From: Phytohabitans suffuscus
Lineage (GTDB): Bacteria; Actinomycetota; Actinomycetes; Mycobacteriales; Micromonosporaceae
NCBI RefSeq assembly: GCF_011764565.1
Contig: NZ_AP022871.1
Location: 5,208,320-5,272,319, forward strand
DNA length: 64,000 bases
Direction: 5' to 3'
Part shown: one piece after another, positions 49,856 to 59,777 of the stretch
How positions within the stretch are numbered: position 1 is the first letter of the stretch
Layout of the letters: every line of letters starts with the position of its first letter
Program-made: the position numbers and the translations under genes
Notes under the pieces: model-generated
Databases searched by the model: none
What the model was told of the DNA's origin: nothing
The model's input: the letters and a program-made list of their open reading frames with translations, nothing else

Positions 49856-50643
49856 GTGACTTCGCATGAGATCCCGCTCCGCGGCGGGAACGTCAGCACC
49901 GTGGTGCGGGTGGGAGACACGGTCCGGCGCAACGCCGGGCCGTGGACCCCGTCGGTGCACGCGCTGCTGCGCCATCTGGAGTACGTCGGCTTCACCGGTT
50001 CACCCCGCGCGCTCGGCATGGACGAGCGCAACCGCGAGGTTCTCTCCTACCTGGAGGGTGAGTGCGGGAGTACCCGCTGGCCCCGCACTGGGTCACCGAC
50101 GAGGCGCTGGTCACCGTGGCCACGATGTTGCGGATGTTTCACGACGCGCAGTACGGGTTCAACCCGCCGGCCAACGCGGTCTGGCGCTCGTTCGGCCCGC
50201 CGCCGCCGGACACCGAGGTCATCTGCCACCACGACGCGGCCCCGCACAACGTCATCTGGCGGCCCGACGGCACGCTCGCCCTGATCGACTTCGACCTCGC
50301 CTCGCCCGGCGCGCGGATCTACGACGTGGCGTACGCGGCCTGGACCTGGGTGCCGCTCTTCTCCGACCGCGACTCGTACACGCTGGGGTGGAAGCGGCCC
50401 AACCGGCCCCGCCGGCTGCGCCTGTTCGCCGACGCGTACGGGCTGATCCCGCGCGACCGGCACCGCCTCGTGCGCACGATCCGCAAGCGGATCGTCGACC
50501 ACGTGGAGGGCATCCGGCGGATGGCCGCGGCGGGCGACCCGGCGTTCGTCCGGATCGTGCACAAGGGGCACCTGCGGCGCCCGATGCGTGACCTTCGCCT
50601 CCTTGACTACGAGCGGCACACGCTCGAGTACGCGCTCCGGTGA
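49856..50643 (+). CDS. Aminoglycoside-phosphotransferase-fold protein, frameshifted as read
   Basis: About 262 residues once repaired. The first part reads VSTVVRVGDTVRRNAGPWTP. The second part has the catalytic loop VICHHDAAPHNVIWRP (HxDxxxxN) and LIDFDLASPGARIYDVAY with the DFD metal site. Adding one G at 50066-50068 joins REVLSYLEGECG to EYPLAPHWVTDEAL. GTG at 49856 follows GGGAGA; GTG 49814 is less likely. It is an APH/choline kinase fold with unknown substrate. A resistance role is not supported by sequence alone. Confidence 0.8.
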
Positions 50644-50713
50644 CGGTGGTTGACAAAAACGACCGTCCGTTCGGTTGAGATGCCCCTATCCGTCCAGCGG
50701 CTTTGAGGTTTTC

Positions 50714-50750
50714 TTCACACGTACGAAACAAAGCGTGACTTGGCGGAAAT
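50714..50750 (+). promoter_or_regulatory. GlnR-box-like site upstream of amt
   Basis: TTCAC-N6-GAAAC followed after five bases by GTGAC-N6-GAAAT. This closely follows the actinobacterial GlnR box (two gTnAC-N6-GaAAc half-boxes), with the spacer between half-boxes one base short of the consensus six. Its place 113 bases before amt-glnB-glnD, the classic GlnR target operon, supports the call. Confidence 0.7.
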
Positions 50751-50862
50751 CGCGCAGGCACTCTGCGCGAAACCTCGGCGCTAGAAGCTTCCGCGCAACC
50801 GGCGTACGGGCACCGCTGCCCTGTTCCTGCCGGAGGGAGGCAACCAACCGAGAGGAGGCAGC

Positions 50863-52197
50863 GTGGAGATCGACACCGGAAATACCACCTGGTTGCTTGT
50901 GTCGTCTGCGCTCGTGCTGCTCATGACGCCGGGTCTGGCCTTGTTCTACGGCGGGCTGAACCGGTCCAAGGGCGTTCTCAACATGATGATGATGAGCTTC
51001 TCGTCCATCGGGCTCATCTCGATCCTGTGGCTGTTCTACGGCTTCACCGTCGCCTTCGGCGAAGGCGGCAAGTTCATCGGCGACCTGGGTCAGTACCTGG
51101 GCACGAAGACCTTCATGGGCGAGAGTGACCTGTGGGGCGAGACGGGCATCCCGCTGTACGTCTTCATGGCGTTCCAGATGATGTTCGCGGTCATCACCGT
51201 GGCCCTGATCAGCGGTGCCATCTCCGACCGCGCCAAGTTCGCCGGATGGCTGCTCTTCGCCTTCGGCTGGGCGACCGTCGTGTACTTCCCCGTGGCCCAC
51301 ATGGTGTGGGGCGGCGGTCTCATCGGTGGCGACATCGGTGCCCTCGACTTCGCGGGTGGTACGGCGGTCCACATCAACGCCGGTGCCGCCGCGCTCGCGC
51401 TGGCGTTCGTGCTCGGCAAGCGGGTCGGCTGGCCCAAGGACTCGTTCAAGCCGCACAACGTGCCGTTCGTGGCGCTCGGTGCCGCGCTGCTCTGGTTCGG
51501 CTGGTTCGGCTTCAACGCCGGCTCGGAGCTGACCGCTGACCTCGTCACCGGCCTCGTGTTCCTGAACACCCAGGTCGCGACCGCGGGTGCGGTGCTCGGC
51601 TGGATCATCGTCGAGTGGATCCGCGACCGGAAGCCGACTCTGGTCGGTGCGTCGTCCGGCGCGATCGCCGGTCTCGTCGCGATCACTCCGGCGTGTGCCT
51701 TCATCACGCCGCCGGCCGCGGTCCTCCTGGGCCTGGTCGCCGGTGCGGTCTGCGCGCTCGCGGTGAGCCTGAAGTACCGGTTCGGCTACGACGACTCGCT
51801 CGACGTGGTCGGCGTGCACTTCGTCGGCGGCTGGATCGGCACGCTGTGGATCGGCCTGTTCGGCACCGCCTCGGTGAGCGGGCTGGTCGAGAACGAGGGA
51901 CTCTTCGTCGGCGGTGGTCTGGCCGCTCTGGGCGACCAGGCGCTGGCCGCTCTCATCGTGTCGGTCTACTCGTTCGTCGTCGCCTTCATCCTGGGCTTCG
52001 TCATCGAGAAGACGATCGGCTTCCGGGCCAAGCCCGAGGCCGAGGTCGACGGCATCGACGTCGCCGAGCACGCGGAGAGCGCCTACGACCTCTCCCCGGC
52101 CACGGGTAGCGGCGCGTTCGCCCAGGCGGGCATCGCTCCGGCGGCCAACAGCGCGGCGCCGGACAAGGCGCCGGTGAGCGAGAAGGTCTCCGGTTAA
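50863..52197 (+). CDS. amt: Ammonium transporter
   Basis: Amt conducts ammonium across the membrane when it is scarce. The 444-residue protein has about eleven membrane segments. Key parts are FYGGLNRSKGVLNMMMM, the first pore histidine in FPVAHMVWGGGL, and the second in VGVHFVGGWIGTLW. The C-terminal tail after FVIEKTIGFR carries an extension rich in Ala and Glu, possibly for PII contact. GTG follows a GAGGAGG site. It leads the amt-glnB-glnD operon, likely under GlnR. Confidence 0.96.
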   Translation: MEIDTGNTTWLLVSSALVLLMTPGLALFYGGLNRSKGVLNMMMMSFSSIGLISILWLFYGFTVAFGEGGKFIGDLGQYLGTKTFMGESDLWGETGIPLYVFMAFQMMFAVITVALISGAISDRAKFAGWLLFAFGWATVVYFPVAHMVWGGGLIGGDIGALDFAGGTAVHINAGAAALALAFVLGKRVGWPKDSFKPHNVPFVALGAALLWFGWFGFNAGSELTADLVTGLVFLNTQVATAGAVLGWIIVEWIRDRKPTLVGASSGAIAGLVAITPACAFITPPAAVLLGLVAGAVCALAVSLKYRFGYDDSLDVVGVHFVGGWIGTLWIGLFGTASVSGLVENEGLFVGGGLAALGDQALAALIVSVYSFVVAFILGFVIEKTIGFRAKPEAEVDGIDVAEHAESAYDLSPATGSGAFAQAGIAPAANSAAPDKAPVSEKVSG

Positions 52198-52222
52198 CCT
52201 CGGACCGATGGAGGGATTGAGC

Positions 52223-52561
52223 ATGAAGCTGGTGACAGCGGTCATCAAGCCGTACCAGCTGGACGCCGTGAAGGAGGCGCTGCACGCCCTCGGCGTAGCC
52301 GGCCTCACCGTCAGCGAGGTCCAGGGTTACGGGCGCCAGAAGGGCCACACCGAGGTGTACCGGGGTGCCGAGTACACGGTGGAGTTCCTTCCGAAGATCC
52401 GGGTCGAGGTGCTGACCGACGAGATCGACGTGGAAAAGGTCGTCGACGCGGTCGTCACGGCGGCGCGCACCGGAAAGATCGGTGACGGCAAGGTGTGGGT
52501 CACGGCGGTGGAAGACGTCGTCCGTGTCCGCACCGGCGAGCGTGGCTTGGACGCGCTCTGA
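52223..52561 (+). CDS. glnB: Nitrogen regulatory protein P-II
   Basis: PII senses 2-oxoglutarate, ATP/ADP and glutamine, and gates Amt. The 112-residue protein reads KLVTAVIKPYQLDAVKEAL, has the T-loop YGRQKGHTEVYRGAEYTVEF with the modifiable Tyr in AEY, and the C-terminal GDGKVWVTAVEDVVRVRTGE. ATG at 52223 follows GGAGGG. In actinobacteria this Tyr is adenylylated by GlnD. The gene, named glnB or glnK in different species, lies between amt and glnD as usual. Confidence 0.97.
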   Translation: MKLVTAVIKPYQLDAVKEALHALGVAGLTVSEVQGYGRQKGHTEVYRGAEYTVEFLPKIRVEVLTDEIDVEKVVDAVVTAARTGKIGDGKVWVTAVEDVVRVRTGERGLDAL

Positions 52562-54777
52562 TCGAGGCAAGCGACAAGGTCGGTGCCGCCGCACGCGTGG
52601 AGCGTGCGGCGGCGCTTGACATGTGGCTCCGTTCACTGGTGCCGGCCTGGCCGCCCGGAGTCGCGCTGGTCGCGTTCGGTGGGCTGGGCCGGCTGCAGCG
52701 TGCCCCGCACAGCGACCTCGACCTGATCCTGCTGCACACCGGCGTGCCCGGCATCGACGAGCTGGCCTCCTCCCTGTGGTACCCGATCTGGGACTCGCGG
52801 ATCGGGCTGGATCACTCGGTGCGCACGATCCCCGAGGCGCTGTCGGTCGCGCACGACGACGTCAAGGTCGCGCTCAGCCTGCTCGACGCCCGCCACGTCA
52901 CCGGCGACCGCGAGCTCACCCAGCAGCTCGTCGAGGCCGCCACCGAGCAGTGGCGGCGCACCGCGGTCCGCCAGCTCGTGCGCCTGCGCGAGATCACGCT
53001 GACCCGGTGGAAGGCGCACGGCGAGCTGGCCTTCCTGCTCGAAGGCGATCTCAAGGAGGCCGCCGGCGGGCTGCGCGACGTGGGCATCCTGCGGGCCATC
53101 GCGCACGCCGGGCTGGCCGACACGATGCGCCCCGCGGTACGCGCCGCGCACCTGCGCCTGCTCGACACCCGGGACGCCCTGCACGCCACCGCGGGGCGGC
53201 GGGTCGACCGGCTGGTGGCCCAGGAGCGGGAGTCGGTGGCCCGGCTGCTCGGCCTGGACGACGGCGACGCGCTGCTGCGCCGGGTGGCGAGCGACGCCCG
53301 CACCATCACCCACGCGCTCGACGACGGCTGGCGGATGGCCGACCGGCTGCGCTCCGGGCGGCGCCGGGGTGCCGACGGCAAGCCGCAGCGGCGGCCGGTC
53401 GCCCGCGACGTCGTGGAGCAGGACGGCGAGCTGGTCCTGGCCCGCACCGCGATCGGCGCCCGCCCCGACCCGAGCCTGTCGCTGCGGGTCGCGGCCGCCG
53501 GGGCGGTCACCCAGCTGCCGATCGCGCGGGCCACCTGCGAGTGGCTCGCCGCGTACTGCCCGCCGCTGCCCGCGCCCTGGCCGCCGGCCGCGCGGGACGC
53601 GTTCGTCACGCTGCTCGGCGCCGGCCTGGGGCTGGTACCGACCTGGGAGACCTGCGACCGGTACGGGCTTGTCGACGGCTGGCTGCCCGAGTGGACCCGG
53701 ATGCGCAGCCTGCCGCAGCACAACCCGGTGCACCGGTTCACGCTCGACCGCCACCTGGTGCAGGCCGCGTACGAGGCGACCGCGTTCACCCGCGAGGTGG
53801 GCCGCCCCGACCTGCTGCTGATCGGCGCGTTCCTGCACGACGTGGGCAAGGGCCTGCCCGGTGACCACAGCGTCGTGGGCGCGCCCATCGCCGCCGCGGT
53901 CGCCCAGCGCATCGGCCTGCCCGCCGAAGACGTGGCGGTCGTCGAAAAGCTCGTCCGCCTCCACCTGCTCCTGCCCGACGTCGCCACCCGCCGCGACCTG
54001 TCGGACCCGGTGACCATCCGCGGGGTGGCCGAGGCGGTCGGCGACACCACGACCCTCGGCCTGCTGCACGGCCTGGCCCGCGCCGACGCGCAGGCCACCG
54101 GCCCGGCCGCCTGGTCCGACTGGAAGGGCCGGCTGATCGCCGACCTGGTCCGCCGGGTGCACATCGCCCTCGACACCGGCGTGCTGCCCGCACCGCCCAG
54201 GCCCGACCCGTCGCTGGTGGCCGGCCCGCTCCCGGTCGTACACCTGGATGGTGAACGCGTCGCGGTGGCCGCCGCCGACCGGCGCGGCCTGCTCGCCGCG
54301 GTGGCCGGGTGCCTGGCCCTGCACCGCCTGGAGGTCCTGACGGCGGACGCGTCCACGGTGGACGGACGGGCGCTGGTGGAGTTTCGGGTCCGGCCCCGCT
54401 ACGGCACCCCGCCCGACTCGCTCGCGCTCGCCAACGACCTGCGCCGCGCGGTCACCGGCGACGTCTCGGTGACCCAGCGGCTGCGCGGGCGGGCGCTGGC
54501 CACCCGTCCGGGTGGGGGAGGCCGGGCGCCGCGCGTGGTCTGGCACCGCGAGGCCGCCACCGACGCGGTGATCCTGGAGGTGCGCGCGAGCGACGCGCCG
54601 GGCCTGCTGTACCGGGTGACGTCCGCGCTCGACGAGGCCGGCGCCCAGGTGCGCGCCGCCCGCATCTCCACCCTGGGCACCGACGTGGTCGACGCGTTCT
54701 ACCTGGTGGGCACCTGGGCCGACGACGCCGAACGGGACAAGGTGGAGGCTGCCGTCCTCGGTGCCGCGGGCACGTGA
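52558..54777 (+). CDS. glnD: [Protein-PII] nucleotidyltransferase GlnD
   Basis: GlnD modifies and unmodifies PII in response to glutamine. The protein of about 740 residues has an N-terminal nucleotidyltransferase domain (VALVAFGGLGRLQRAPHSDL, then DLILLH), a central HD domain (HNPVHRFTLDRHLVQ, LLIGAFLHDVGKGLPGDH), and two C-terminal ACT domains (VAVAAADRRGLLAAVAGCL; RASDAPGLLYRVTSALDEAG). The start is uncertain. A CTG at 52558 would overlap the glnB stop and keep the LIEASDKVG residues, while GTG at 52600 or an upstream GTG at 52495 are other choices. Confidence 0.93.
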   Translation: MIEASDKVGAAARVERAAALDMWLRSLVPAWPPGVALVAFGGLGRLQRAPHSDLDLILLHTGVPGIDELASSLWYPIWDSRIGLDHSVRTIPEALSVAHDDVKVALSLLDARHVTGDRELTQQLVEAATEQWRRTAVRQLVRLREITLTRWKAHGELAFLLEGDLKEAAGGLRDVGILRAIAHAGLADTMRPAVRAAHLRLLDTRDALHATAGRRVDRLVAQERESVARLLGLDDGDALLRRVASDARTITHALDDGWRMADRLRSGRRRGADGKPQRRPVARDVVEQDGELVLARTAIGARPDPSLSLRVAAAGAVTQLPIARATCEWLAAYCPPLPAPWPPAARDAFVTLLGAGLGLVPTWETCDRYGLVDGWLPEWTRMRSLPQHNPVHRFTLDRHLVQAAYEATAFTREVGRPDLLLIGAFLHDVGKGLPGDHSVVGAPIAAAVAQRIGLPAEDVAVVEKLVRLHLLLPDVATRRDLSDPVTIRGVAEAVGDTTTLGLLHGLARADAQATGPAAWSDWKGRLIADLVRRVHIALDTGVLPAPPRPDPSLVAGPLPVVHLDGERVAVAAADRRGLLAAVAGCLALHRLEVLTADASTVDGRALVEFRVRPRYGTPPDSLALANDLRRAVTGDVSVTQRLRGRALATRPGGGGRAPRVVWHREAATDAVILEVRASDAPGLLYRVTSALDEAGAQVRAARISTLGTDVVDAFYLVGTWADDAERDKVEAAVLGAAGT

Positions 54778-54783
54778 GGCGAA

Positions 54784-55701
54784 TCAGCCGAGGCCGGCCT
54801 CCTTTCGCAGCAGCGCCGGCAGCTCGTCGGGCGTGACCGTGCCGCCGGTCAGGTCGTGCCCGGTGAACCACTTGCCCACGTTCAGCGCGTCCCGCTCCAG
54901 GAAGTACGCGCCGCGCGGGTTGGCCACCACGTCGACCACCTGCGGCAGGTCGATCACGACGACCCGGCCGCGGTGGACCAGCAGGTTGTACGCGGACAGG
55001 TCGCCGTGCGCCAGCCCGAAGCGGGCCAGCGTCACCAGCAGCTCCACGACCTGGTCCCAGAGCGGGACGAGGTCGGCGCCCCGCGTGCGGGTCTCGGCCA
55101 GGCGGGGCGCCGCCGTGCCGTCGGGCTCGCCGATGAACTCCAGCAGCACCTCGGTGTCGAGGATCTGCACCGGGTACGGCACCGGCACGCCCGCGTCGTA
55201 AAGCCGGCACAGCGCACCGAACTCGGCGTCGGCCCACTGCGCGGCGATCATCTGCTGGCCGAACGCGGTGCGGTGGGCCATCGCCCGGTTGGTCCGGGAC
55301 TCGCGGACCCGGCGCCCCTCCAGGTATCCGGCGTCCCGGTGGAAGAGCCGGTGCTCGGCGCTCCGGTAGCGCTTCGCGGCGAGCAGGCAGGAGTCGTCGG
55401 TGCCGGGCACGCCGCGCCGCAGCAGGAAGACGTCGGCCTCCTTGCCCGTCTTCAGTACGCCGAGCTCGGTGTCGACCGCGGCGAGCGCGGTGACCAGCCA
55501 GTCGGGGTGCGGTCGTGGCCCGCGCTGCCCGGCGGTGGACTGGTCCCAGGTGGACCAGCGGTCACCCTCGGGCAGGCCGTCGACGGCGTCGAGGGCATCC
55601 TCGGCGGGCAGCTGGGCGCGGCCGGGCTGGCGCTTGTCGTAGCGGGGGTCGTCGTCGTCAAAACGCCGTTTGCCACGGCGTCGCGAATCGAAGTCGCGCA
55701 A
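54784..55701 (-). CDS. RIO1-family atypical protein kinase
   Basis: The 305-residue protein has a charged N terminus (RDFDSRRRGKRRFDDDDPRY), then a kinase core. VLKTGKEADVFLLRRG is the glycine-poor ATP loop, with LAAKRYRSAEH for the lysine, and LAHGDLSAYNLLV for the catalytic loop (HGDLSxxN). VVVIDLPQVVDV is the metal site. RIO kinases act in ribosome maturation in eukaryotes and archaea; the bacterial role is unclear. TTG at 55701 is chosen because GAGGAG lies at ideal spacing; a frame upstream to GTG 55755 remains open. The gene is convergent with glnD. Confidence 0.85.
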   Translation of the reverse strand: MRDFDSRRRGKRRFDDDDPRYDKRQPGRAQLPAEDALDAVDGLPEGDRWSTWDQSTAGQRGPRPHPDWLVTALAAVDTELGVLKTGKEADVFLLRRGVPGTDDSCLLAAKRYRSAEHRLFHRDAGYLEGRRVRESRTNRAMAHRTAFGQQMIAAQWADAEFGALCRLYDAGVPVPYPVQILDTEVLLEFIGEPDGTAAPRLAETRTRGADLVPLWDQVVELLVTLARFGLAHGDLSAYNLLVHRGRVVVIDLPQVVDVVANPRGAYFLERDALNVGKWFTGHDLTGGTVTPDELPALLRKEAGLG

Positions 55702-55863
55702 GGAAGGTGCTCCTCGGGAGGAAAGCGGTAAGGGCAGGCGGCATCGCGCCCACAACGGGCTTCGTCACGCGGCTCGCCTCCCTCCGCTCGACCGGCGCAC
55801 GGCCGGGCTCCCGACATACGCGGCACAGCCTCCCGCTTCACGCGGGAGGCCGCAACCGATTTT

Positions 55864-58224
55864 CTACCGGCGCCAGAACGACGAGCGGCGGTCCGGCTGG
55901 CCGGGTCCGGGCGCGCCGGCGGCCGTCGCGTCCAGGACCTCCAGGACGTACGCCCACAGCTCCTCGAACGGGCGGCCGCCGATCGCCTCCGGGCGCAGCG
56001 CCTCGGCGAGCTCCCGCAGCGGGCCGTCGCCGGCGAGGGCGGCCAGCCGGCTGCCGAGGTCTTCGAGGGCCTCGCGCCGCTCGTACTCCGGACGGCCGGC
56101 GAGGTCGCGCAACCGCTGCGCCTCGCGCGCCGCCAGGGTGGCCAGAGTGGACAGGGCGGCCCGGTCGTCCACGGCAACCTCCTCCAGCACGGGACCGTCC
56201 GGGATCCGGGCCGGGCCACCCCCTCACCGGCCCGCCGCTTGGCGACCGGGCTGGGCGCGGGCATGGCCGCCCGCGGCGCCGGGGCGTGGGCCGAGGCCGC
56301 CTGGACGAACCCGCCCGCCGAGCGGCTGGCCGCGCCGGCCAGCATGTCCCACCCGGAGGCGGGCTCGACCGGCTGGACGATCCGGTGCGCGGGGGCGCCG
56401 CCGGTGACCACCCGGCTGTCGACCGCGAGGTACGCGGTGAACCGGCACAGCACGCCGAAGCGCAGCGAGGTGTCGACGATCCGCCGCTCCAGCCCGGCGA
56501 GGTCGCTGTCGCGGCCGGACGCGTACCGGTCCTCCTGGTCGCGCAGGCTCGCCCTGGCCCAGATCGCGGTGAGCGCGGTGTTGCCGCCGGGCTCCGCGCC
56601 GGCGCTGACCGTCCACTCGCGACCGTCCCGGGTGGTGCCGCGCAGCGTGAGGTCACCGGCCGCGGCGCCGCGGTAGCGCCCGGAGACCAGGTAGGGCACG
56701 CCGGGGAACACGTCCGGCAGGCGGGCGGGCGTGCTCGTACCCTCCACGAGCGACAGTCCGGCCGCGGCGAGCGAAACGCCCGTCACCAGGGGCGCGCCGA
56801 TCCGCCGGTGGATGCTCCGCATCGCCTCGTCCAGCCGGTCTTCGCTCTCCACCAGCTCGCAGCGCCCACCGCCGGCGGCGGCGAGCCGGCCGAGGAACCC
56901 GGCGTTGACCGCCCGGTCCACCCCGACCGTGTGCACCCGCACGCCGGCCAGCGCGCCGCCCGTCTCCTGGAGGATCTGGTCCTCGTTGCCGACCTGGCCG
57001 TCCGTCACCAGTACGAGCACCCGGTCGCGCTCGCCGTCGCCGGAGGCCAGGTGCCCGAGGCCGCGCCGGAGCGCCGCCAGCATCTCGGTGCCCCGCGGGC
57101 CTCCATCCGGGCCAGGTGCTCGACGGCCCGGTAACGGTGCCGGTCGGTGGCGGCGACGAGCCCGGACGGCAGCGCGCCGGGCGCCTCGACCACGTGGTCG
57201 AAGGCCAGGACGGCGAAGCGGTCGGTGTCGGTGAGCGTGTCGACGATGCGGGCGGCGGCGCGGCGGGCGGCGACCATCTTCCAGCCGCGCATGCTGCCCG
57301 AGCGGTCCAGCAGCAGCACCACGTCGCGCGGGCGGCCCGGTCCGGCCCCGGCCGGCGGCAGCACGGTCAGCTGGAAGGTGCCCTCGTCGCCCTCGGCGTC
57401 GGCGACCGTGACGAGCGCGGCCGACTCGCCGGGAGCGCCGTAGGCCAGGCGCAGCACGAAGTCGCGGTCGGCCCGCTCGCCGGGCCGCACCCGGATCCGC
57501 CCGCCCTCCTCGACGATCGTGTGCAGGCTGGAGCGGATCGCGCCGAGCGGCAGGCCGCCCGGGTCGACACCCACGTCGATCGAGAGCCGCAGCGGGTTGG
57601 GGAAGCCGGGCAGCAGCACCGGCGGGGTGATCCGCGAGGCGTCCGGCACCGCGTCGGTGTCGACGGCGTGACCGTCGCCCACGCTCGGTCCGGTCAGCGG
57701 CGCCCCCGGGATGTATCGGGGGCCACCACGAGCGGGAACCGGAACGTCGCCGCACCGTCCTCCATGGACAGCGGGCCGGCCAGCGTGAGCGTGACGCTGA
57801 CCCGCTCGCCGGGGAGGATGTTGCCCACCCGCATCGTGAAGACGTCCGGCCGCTCCTCCTCGGCGATCGAGGCACGCTGCCCGGCGGCGATCGCCCGGTC
57901 GTACTCCTGGCGCGCGGCGCCGCGCTCGGCCAGCTTCGCCTCCACGACCCGGTCGGCCGCGACCATCCGCATGCCGGTGACGGCCGCGCGGTCGGGCAGG
58001 GGAAACACGTACGTCGCCTCGAGCGGCTGGTCGTGCACGTTCAGGAAGTCCTGGGTCAGCTCGGTCCGGCTGACCAGCCCGGTGATGTCGACGCGCACGT
58101 CGAGGCGGTCGAGCGGCAGGTTGCCGCGCTCGGTGCGCAGGGCTCCGAGCCCGAGGTCGTCGGCGCGGTCGCGGCGCCGCTCCCGGGTGAGCTCGGCTTC
58201 GGTCATGGGCGTGACAGCGGTCAT
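55864..58224 (-). CDS. VIT and von Willebrand A domain protein, frameshifted as read
   Basis: About 787 residues once three frame changes are repaired. The N-terminal VIT domain has RGNLPLDRLDVRVDITGLVS and VFPLPDRAAVTGMRMV. The VWA domain has the MIDAS motif VVLLLDRSGSMRGWK near residue 300 and VLVLVTDGQVGNEDQ. The C terminus is Ala/Pro-rich with an LRDLAGRPEYERREAL helix. Changes lie at G5 57718-57722, C4 57091-57094 and C5 56219-56223, each fixed by one added base. No signal peptide is visible. Such proteins bind partners through metal; function is unknown. The ATG overlaps the regulator stop. Confidence 0.82.
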
Positions 58225-58775
58225 GATTCGCTCCTCAACAGGCCTCGTGCGGACAACAGGTCGAGCAGCGGTCCAGCGGCCGCCACGATTGCGGGCAGAT
58301 CGTCGGGGTCCGGCGTGGACGGCAGCAGCAGCACCGCCCCGCCGGCCAGGGGTATGCCGGTGAGCAGGGCCGGCGGTGGCGGGGCCGCGGGTCGCTCGGT
58401 CCAGAACCGGGCGGACCGCGTCGCGGCCTCGGGCTCGGGCGCGCCGTCCGGAAGCTCGTCCGGCACCGCCGCGATCTCGCGCAGCGTCGCCAGGCTCGCC
58501 CCGGCCAGCTCGGCCTGGATCTCGGCGAGGCTCCGGCCGCGGGCCTGGCGCCGCTTGACGGCGACGATCTGCAGCAGGTGGCGCTCGCCGTAGAGCGCCG
58601 TGCGGCCGCGCATCGCCGCCGGACGGTCGACGAGGCCGATCGTCGAATACCACCGGATGGCCCGTGTGTCGGGCACGTCGCGCACCCGGCCGTTGGCCAC
58701 GCCCGGGTAGCCGTCGCCGAGCGCCGCGGCCACCCGCGACGCCAACTCGTCGATCGTCCACCCGTCGTTCGTCAC
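58221..58775 (-). CDS. MerR-like transcriptional regulator
   Basis: The 184-residue protein has a winged HTH in the first 80 residues: GWTIDELASRVAAAL, then RDVPDTRAIRWYSTIGLVDR and YGERHLLQIVAVKRRQARG, with the MerR arrangement of helix-turn-helix and wing. The C-terminal part is Pro-rich with a LAGGAVLLLP strand, not a metal-binding loop. Its stop overlaps the VIT/VWA start. Tandem TGACACTGTCA palindromes lie just upstream, a likely autoregulatory operator. Confidence 0.82.
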   Translation of the reverse strand: MTNDGWTIDELASRVAAALGDGYPGVANGRVRDVPDTRAIRWYSTIGLVDRPAAMRGRTALYGERHLLQIVAVKRRQARGRSLAEIQAELAGASLATLREIAAVPDELPDGAPEPEAATRSARFWTERPAAPPPPALLTGIPLAGGAVLLLPSTPDPDDLPAIVAAAGPLLDLLSARGLLRSES

Positions 58776-58785
58776 CCGCTTACAG

Positions 58786-58809
58786 TGACACTGTCATATG
58801 ACACTGTCA
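58786..58809. promoter_or_regulatory. Tandem palindromic operator
   Basis: Two identical TGACACTGTCA units (58786-58796 and 58799-58809) with a 2-bp spacer. Each is an inverted repeat, TGACA-C-TGTCA. The site is 11 bases upstream of the MerR-like start, between divergent genes, so it could also affect the ABC transporter genes. Confidence 0.75.
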
Positions 58810-58895
58810 AGTAGGTTGCCGTACGTCGGCGGGCGTACGCCGACTCACGCTCGGCGGCGGACGCCGGCGGGTGCGATCCGGGCGAGGCTTGCGGC

Positions 58896-59777
58896 ATGTT
58901 CCCAGTGGAGACCCGCGAGCTCACCAAGCGGTACGGCCGGCTCGTCGCCGTCGACCGGGTGAGCCTCACCGTGCGGCCTGGAGAGGTCTACGGGTTCCTC
59001 GGCCCGAACGGGGCCGGGAAGACGACGACGTTGCGGATGTTGCTCGGGCTGGTGCGCCCTTCCGGTGGCACGGTCCAGCTCTTCGGCAAGCAGATCGGGC
59101 AGAGCATGGACGACGTCGGCGCGCTGATCGAGGGGCCGGCGTTCTACCCGTACCTGTCCGGACGCGAAAACCTGCGCGTCCTCGCCCGCTACGCCGGGTG
59201 CCCGGACAGGCGGGTCGAGATCGCGCTGGACCTGGTCGACCTGAGCGACCGGGGCGGTGACCGCTACGGCACCTACTCGCTCGGCATGAAGCAGCGGCTC
59301 GGCGTGGCCGCGGCCCTGCTCAAGGATCCCCGGCTGCTGATCCTCGACGAGCCGACCAACGGCCTCGACCCGGCCGGCGTGGCGGACATGCGGCGGCTGA
59401 TCCGGCGGCTCGGTGCCTCCGGCAAGACCGTGCTGCTCTCCAGCCACATGCTCGGCGAGGTGCAGCAGATCTGCGACCGGGTGGGTGTGGTCTCCGGCGG
59501 GCGTCTCGTCGCCGAGAGCACCGTCGCCGAGCTGCGCGGCGGCGCCCGGCTGCGGGTGGTGGCCGACCCGGTCGACCAGGCCGCCGCGCGGGCGCGGGCG
59601 CTACTGGGCGAGGACCGGGTGCGGATCGAGGACGGGGCGCTGGTGCTCGACGCCGAGGCGGGCAAGGCGGCCTGGATCAACGCCGAGCTGGTGGGTGCCG
59701 GTATCGACGTGAGCGAGCTGGGCGTGCGCGAGCGCGAGTTGGAAGACGTCTTCCTGGAGCTGACAAATGTTGGGTAG
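58896..59777 (+). CDS. ABC transporter ATP-binding protein
   Basis: The 293-residue protein has Walker A GPNGAGKTTT, the signature YSLGMKQRLGVAAAL, Walker B LLILDEPTNGLDP and the switch histidine in LLSSHML. Its C-terminal extension of about 80 residues is usual for drug- or lantibiotic-type exporters (BcrA/CcmA-like). ATG overlaps no gene; the end overlaps the permease start by 11 bases, so they form one unit with the two-component genes downstream. The substrate is unknown. Confidence 0.92.
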   Translation: MFPVETRELTKRYGRLVAVDRVSLTVRPGEVYGFLGPNGAGKTTTLRMLLGLVRPSGGTVQLFGKQIGQSMDDVGALIEGPAFYPYLSGRENLRVLARYAGCPDRRVEIALDLVDLSDRGGDRYGTYSLGMKQRLGVAAALLKDPRLLILDEPTNGLDPAGVADMRRLIRRLGASGKTVLLSSHMLGEVQQICDRVGVVSGGRLVAESTVAELRGGARLRVVADPVDQAAARARALLGEDRVRIEDGALVLDAEAGKAAWINAELVGAGIDVSELGVRERELEDVFLELTNVG

